From NCBI GenBank assembly GCA_002317575.1, contig DCIH01000117.1:380-7167 (forward strand): DNA of 6,788 nt, given 5' to 3'. Both the position numbers and the translations under genes were made by a program. The notes under the pieces were generated by a model. It was not told the DNA's origin and did not search any database. It worked only from the letters and a program-made list of their open reading frames with translations. This document shows, piece after piece, positions 4,847 to 6,788 of the stretch (positions are counted from its first letter, which is position 1; each line of letters begins with the position of its first letter). The DNA is from Verrucomicrobia bacterium UBA1731 (GTDB lineage Bacteria; Verrucomicrobiota; Kiritimatiellia; RFP12; UBA1067).

Positions 4847-5770
4847 TCAGAACCGGAACATCAGACCCGCCGACAGGACGAGCGAAGAATAGTCCGTCTC
4901 GGCCTTGATGCCGTGCGCGGAAACCGTGTCTTCGTCGACCCATTCGTAACCGACCTGCGCGAACACGCTCACGTGGGGAACGAGATTGCCCGTCAGGCCC
5001 ACATAGCCGCCGAAACCGAGCCGGCAGTTCACGTCCGACATCCTGGCGCCGCCGACGTCGAAGTCGTTGTCGATTATGTTGCACAGCGCCTCCGCGCCGG
5101 CGTAGACGTCGATCCAGCACAGCGGACGACACCACCGGAACGCCTCCGCGGACACCCTGGGCCCGAGGCCGATCTGGTAGAGATCCGACTTGAGCGCCGT
5201 GCGCATCGTGTCGACCGCGCCGCCCGCGAGGTAGTCGCGGCGGCCGTCGGCGAGATCTGGATTCACACTGTCAAGAACCGGATCCGGCGAATCGCCGAGC
5301 ACACTGTCGAAACGATAGTAGTCGTTGTAGGAGCAATAGCCGCCGCGCACGCCGTTCTCCATTCCCCAATAGCCGGCGAAACGGAGATTCGCGCTGAAGG
5401 AAAACGGCCCGGCTTCCGCGAAAGCGCGGTCGATCGAGACGCTCAACCCCATCCGCTCGTCGTCATCGGCGCCGCCCTGCGCGATGCTTTCGGTGCGACC
5501 CACGCGCAGCGCGTAATCCGACACATCGGAAACCTTCGTGCCCGTGTCGATGCCGCCGGAACGAACCGGAAGCTCGTCGATGTCGCCCGACCATTCCGAA
5601 CCGTCCGCCGAAAAGGACCCCGTCTGGTAGACGCCGTCCGGCGGCGTCGATCCGCCCGAGAACGAGGTCTTCGTCCGCGCGCGCCACGCGGGCCCCGCCG
5701 ATACCTTCCATCCGTCCGCCAACGCCGCGCACGTCGCCACAACCGCCACCGCAAAGATAAAACGCTTCAT
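4847..5770 (-). CDS. Predicted outer-membrane beta-barrel protein
   Basis: The 307-residue product starts with a clear signal peptide (MKRFIFAVAVVATCAALA, likely cleaved after residue 18). The rest has many short alternating hydrophobic/polar strands separated by Gly/Asp-rich loops. Examples are FSFSANLRFAGYW (123-135), DLYQIGLGPRVSAEAF (196-211), IDVYAGAEAL (220-229), CRLGFGGYVGLTG (249-261), HVSVFAQVGYEW (266-277) and the last strand SSLVLSAGLMFRF (295-307). The terminal aromatic Phe, with hydrophobic residues at alternate positions before it, is the usual signature recognised by the barrel assembly machinery. I do not recognise a specific family. A porin or surface role for oligosaccharide entry would fit the locus but is inference. 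The start follows GGGAGGA by seven bases; kduI begins 17 nt after the stop. Confidence 0.75.
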   Translation of the reverse strand: MKRFIFAVAVVATCAALADGWKVSAGPAWRARTKTSFSGGSTPPDGVYQTGSFSADGSEWSGDIDELPVRSGGIDTGTKVSDVSDYALRVGRTESIAQGGADDDERMGLSVSIDRAFAEAGPFSFSANLRFAGYWGMENGVRGGYCSYNDYYRFDSVLGDSPDPVLDSVNPDLADGRRDYLAGGAVDTMRTALKSDLYQIGLGPRVSAEAFRWCRPLCWIDVYAGAEALCNIIDNDFDVGGARMSDVNCRLGFGGYVGLTGNLVPHVSVFAQVGYEWVDEDTVSAHGIKAETDYSSLVLSAGLMFRF

Positions 5771-5777
5771 GTCAATG

Positions 5778-5784
5778 TCCTCCC
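5778..5784 (-). promoter_or_regulatory. Ribosome binding site of the barrel-protein gene
   Basis: GGGAGGA lies seven bases before the ATG at 5768-5770, within the 31-nt gap after the leucine-rich-repeat gene. It selects the start encoding the signal peptide over a longer in-frame reading frame reaching 5902. Confidence 0.8.
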
Positions 5785-5801
5785 AATATGCGACGTTCCG
5801 A

Positions 5802-6788
5802 TCACTCCGGCACCACGATCGACACCTGGTAGTAGCGCTCGCTGCCGCCGCCCGGATCAGGATCCGTGAAGGTCGCGCGGTACGTGTCTTCTTCTCCCGC
5901 AACCGGCTCGACGCTCAGGACTTTCAGCGTGGTCCATGTCGCGGACAATTCGCCGCCGGAAATATCCGTCGCCATGAGGACCTTCACGCTGTCCTTGCAG
6001 ACCGTCGGCCACGGCGTGTCGATCTTCGCGTAGAAGGTGACGGAATCAGCGTCCGATTCGAGCGTCGTCACCGACCCATAGGGATTGCGGTCGACCGTCA
6101 CATTGTTCGCGCAGTTCGTCACGTAGTGCCACAACGCCGTCGCATATGTCTTGTTCGTCGCGACATCGTAGGCAAGATGGATCGTCACCTTACCGCCCGG
6201 CGCCTTTGTTCCGCAGTTTAGGAACGGACGGCCGGCCCAGTTGATTTCCGTCGGGCCCATGAGCGTGATCTCGCGAAGCGCGGTGTTGCCCATGAACGCC
6301 TTTTCGCCGATTGACGCGACATAGGCGGGAATCACGAGATCCGTGAGCGACATGCCCGCGAAGGCGCCCTTGCCGATGGTCAGCGCCGTCTTCGCGCCCG
6401 TCACCGAATCGCGCGGCTGCACGAACGTCAGCGAAGAGACACTCGATGCATTGGCGAACGCATAATCACCGATGTTGGTGACGAACGTCGACAGCGCGAC
6501 GGACGTCAACCCCGTGCACTTGAGGAACGCCTTCGTGGCGATCGCCACGTTCGCGACGCCGTTCGAGCCGCCGAGATTCGTCTCGGGGAGAATCAACGCA
6601 CCCGTCGGCTTCACCGCCTGCGCGACGATCGTGCCCGCGCCGTCCGTCTTGATGACCTCCTCCGCCGCGGGCTCGAACACATCCGAACGCCATTTCGCGT
6701 AGAGGACATGCTCCGCGAGCGCGACGAGCGGTTGCCCGTTCGTGACGACCTGCGCGCCGTTCGTGCAGCCGTCGTACCAGCCGATGAA
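5802..6788 (-). CDS. Surface protein with InlB-type/Listeria-Bacteroides repeat and BspA-like leucine-rich repeats, 5' end outside window
   Basis: The frame is open from the right edge to TGA at 5802-5804, giving 328 residues of a longer protein; the GTG at 6678-6680 is an internal valine, not the start. Counting from the edge, residues 1-33 (FIGWYDG ... VLYAKW) have the GWY and LYAKW ends of a Listeria-Bacteroides (Flg_new/InlB B) repeat. Residues about 78-180 are BspA-like leucine-rich repeats (LRR_5), with units such as LTSVALSTFVTNIGDYAFAN and LTDLVIPAYVASIGEKAF. The C-terminal 130 residues are probably beta-rich and end YYQVSIVVPE. Such proteins are normally exported and act in adhesion or surface display, but the signal peptide lies off-window. 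The gene ends 31 nt before the barrel-protein start on the same strand and could share its transcript. Its link to uronate use is by proximity only. Confidence 0.88.
   Translation of the reverse strand, partial: FIGWYDGCTNGAQVVTNGQPLVALAEHVLYAKWRSDVFEPAAEEVIKTDGAGTIVAQAVKPTGALILPETNLGGSNGVANVAIATKAFLKCTGLTSVALSTFVTNIGDYAFANASSVSSLTFVQPRDSVTGAKTALTIGKGAFAGMSLTDLVIPAYVASIGEKAFMGNTALREITLMGPTEINWAGRPFLNCGTKAPGGKVTIHLAYDVATNKTYATALWHYVTNCANNVTVDRNPYGSVTTLESDADSVTFYAKIDTPWPTVCKDSVKVLMATDISGGELSATWTTLKVLSVEPVAGEEDTYRATFTDPDPGGGSERYYQVSIVVPE

Noticed and set aside
4830..5135. 102-residue upstream extension of kduI
   Set aside because: It would overlap the barrel-protein gene in another frame; the internal ATG has AAGGAGG four bases upstream and gives a sensible signal peptide.
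5771..5902. 44-residue upstream extension of the barrel protein (to 5902)
   Set aside because: It overlaps the end of the LRR gene, whereas the ATG at 5770 has a good ribosome binding site and a textbook signal peptide.
6678..6680. GTG as start codon of the LRR protein
   Set aside because: The frame stays open to the window edge and the upstream residues form a Listeria-Bacteroides repeat, so the GTG is internal.

Overview
The window is a dense, GC-rich accessory locus with every credible gene on the minus strand. It reads as a uronic-acid polysaccharide utilisation cluster. Sec-type signal peptides, an outer-membrane barrel protein and strong Shine-Dalgarno sites on two genes point to a Gram-negative host outside Bacteroidetes. 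The mix of BspA-like/InlB-type surface protein, polyuronate enzymes and a stand-alone four-helix-bundle gene would suit a PVC-superphylum bacterium such as a gut Kiritimatiellota or Lentisphaerae. That taxonomic guess is inference; no rRNA or marker gene is present.

Layout in transcription order (high to low coordinates): (1) the 3' part of a surface protein with one InlB-type/Listeria-Bacteroides repeat and BspA-like leucine-rich repeats, entering from the right edge; (2) a predicted outer-membrane beta-barrel protein; (3) kduI, 5-keto-4-deoxyuronate isomerase, here with an N-terminal signal peptide; (4) a small S23/IVP-type four-helix-bundle gene with low-complexity repeats on both sides; (5) a 990-residue enzyme joining an N-terminal GH88 unsaturated glucuronyl hydrolase to a C-terminal heparinase II/III-like lyase; (6) the first 72 codons of a short-chain dehydrogenase, plausibly KduD, running off the left edge.

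Together these encode consecutive steps: the lyase cuts a uronic-acid polymer and leaves an unsaturated uronosyl end; GH88 releases that residue, which opens to 4-deoxy-5-hexosulose-uronate; KduI isomerises it; a KduD-type reductase would give 2-keto-3-deoxygluconate. The first three enzymes appear exported and the last looks cytoplasmic.

The least expected layer is in the junctions. The three intergenic spaces from the kduI stop to the dehydrogenase start consist almost wholly of short G/T- or A/C-biased repeats that run right up to start and stop codons, supply two stop codons and the last few residues of two proteins, and occupy the place of normal ribosome binding sites. One is a TTAGGGG-type heptamer array. 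The others form a 15-bp perfect inverted repeat around the four-helix-bundle gene plus an 85-bp-period duplication with hairpins. The two upstream genes have ordinary AAGGAGG/GGGAGG sites and no repeats. No gap over 300 bases lacks a gene; no tRNA, rRNA, CRISPR array, transposase or intrinsic terminator was seen.
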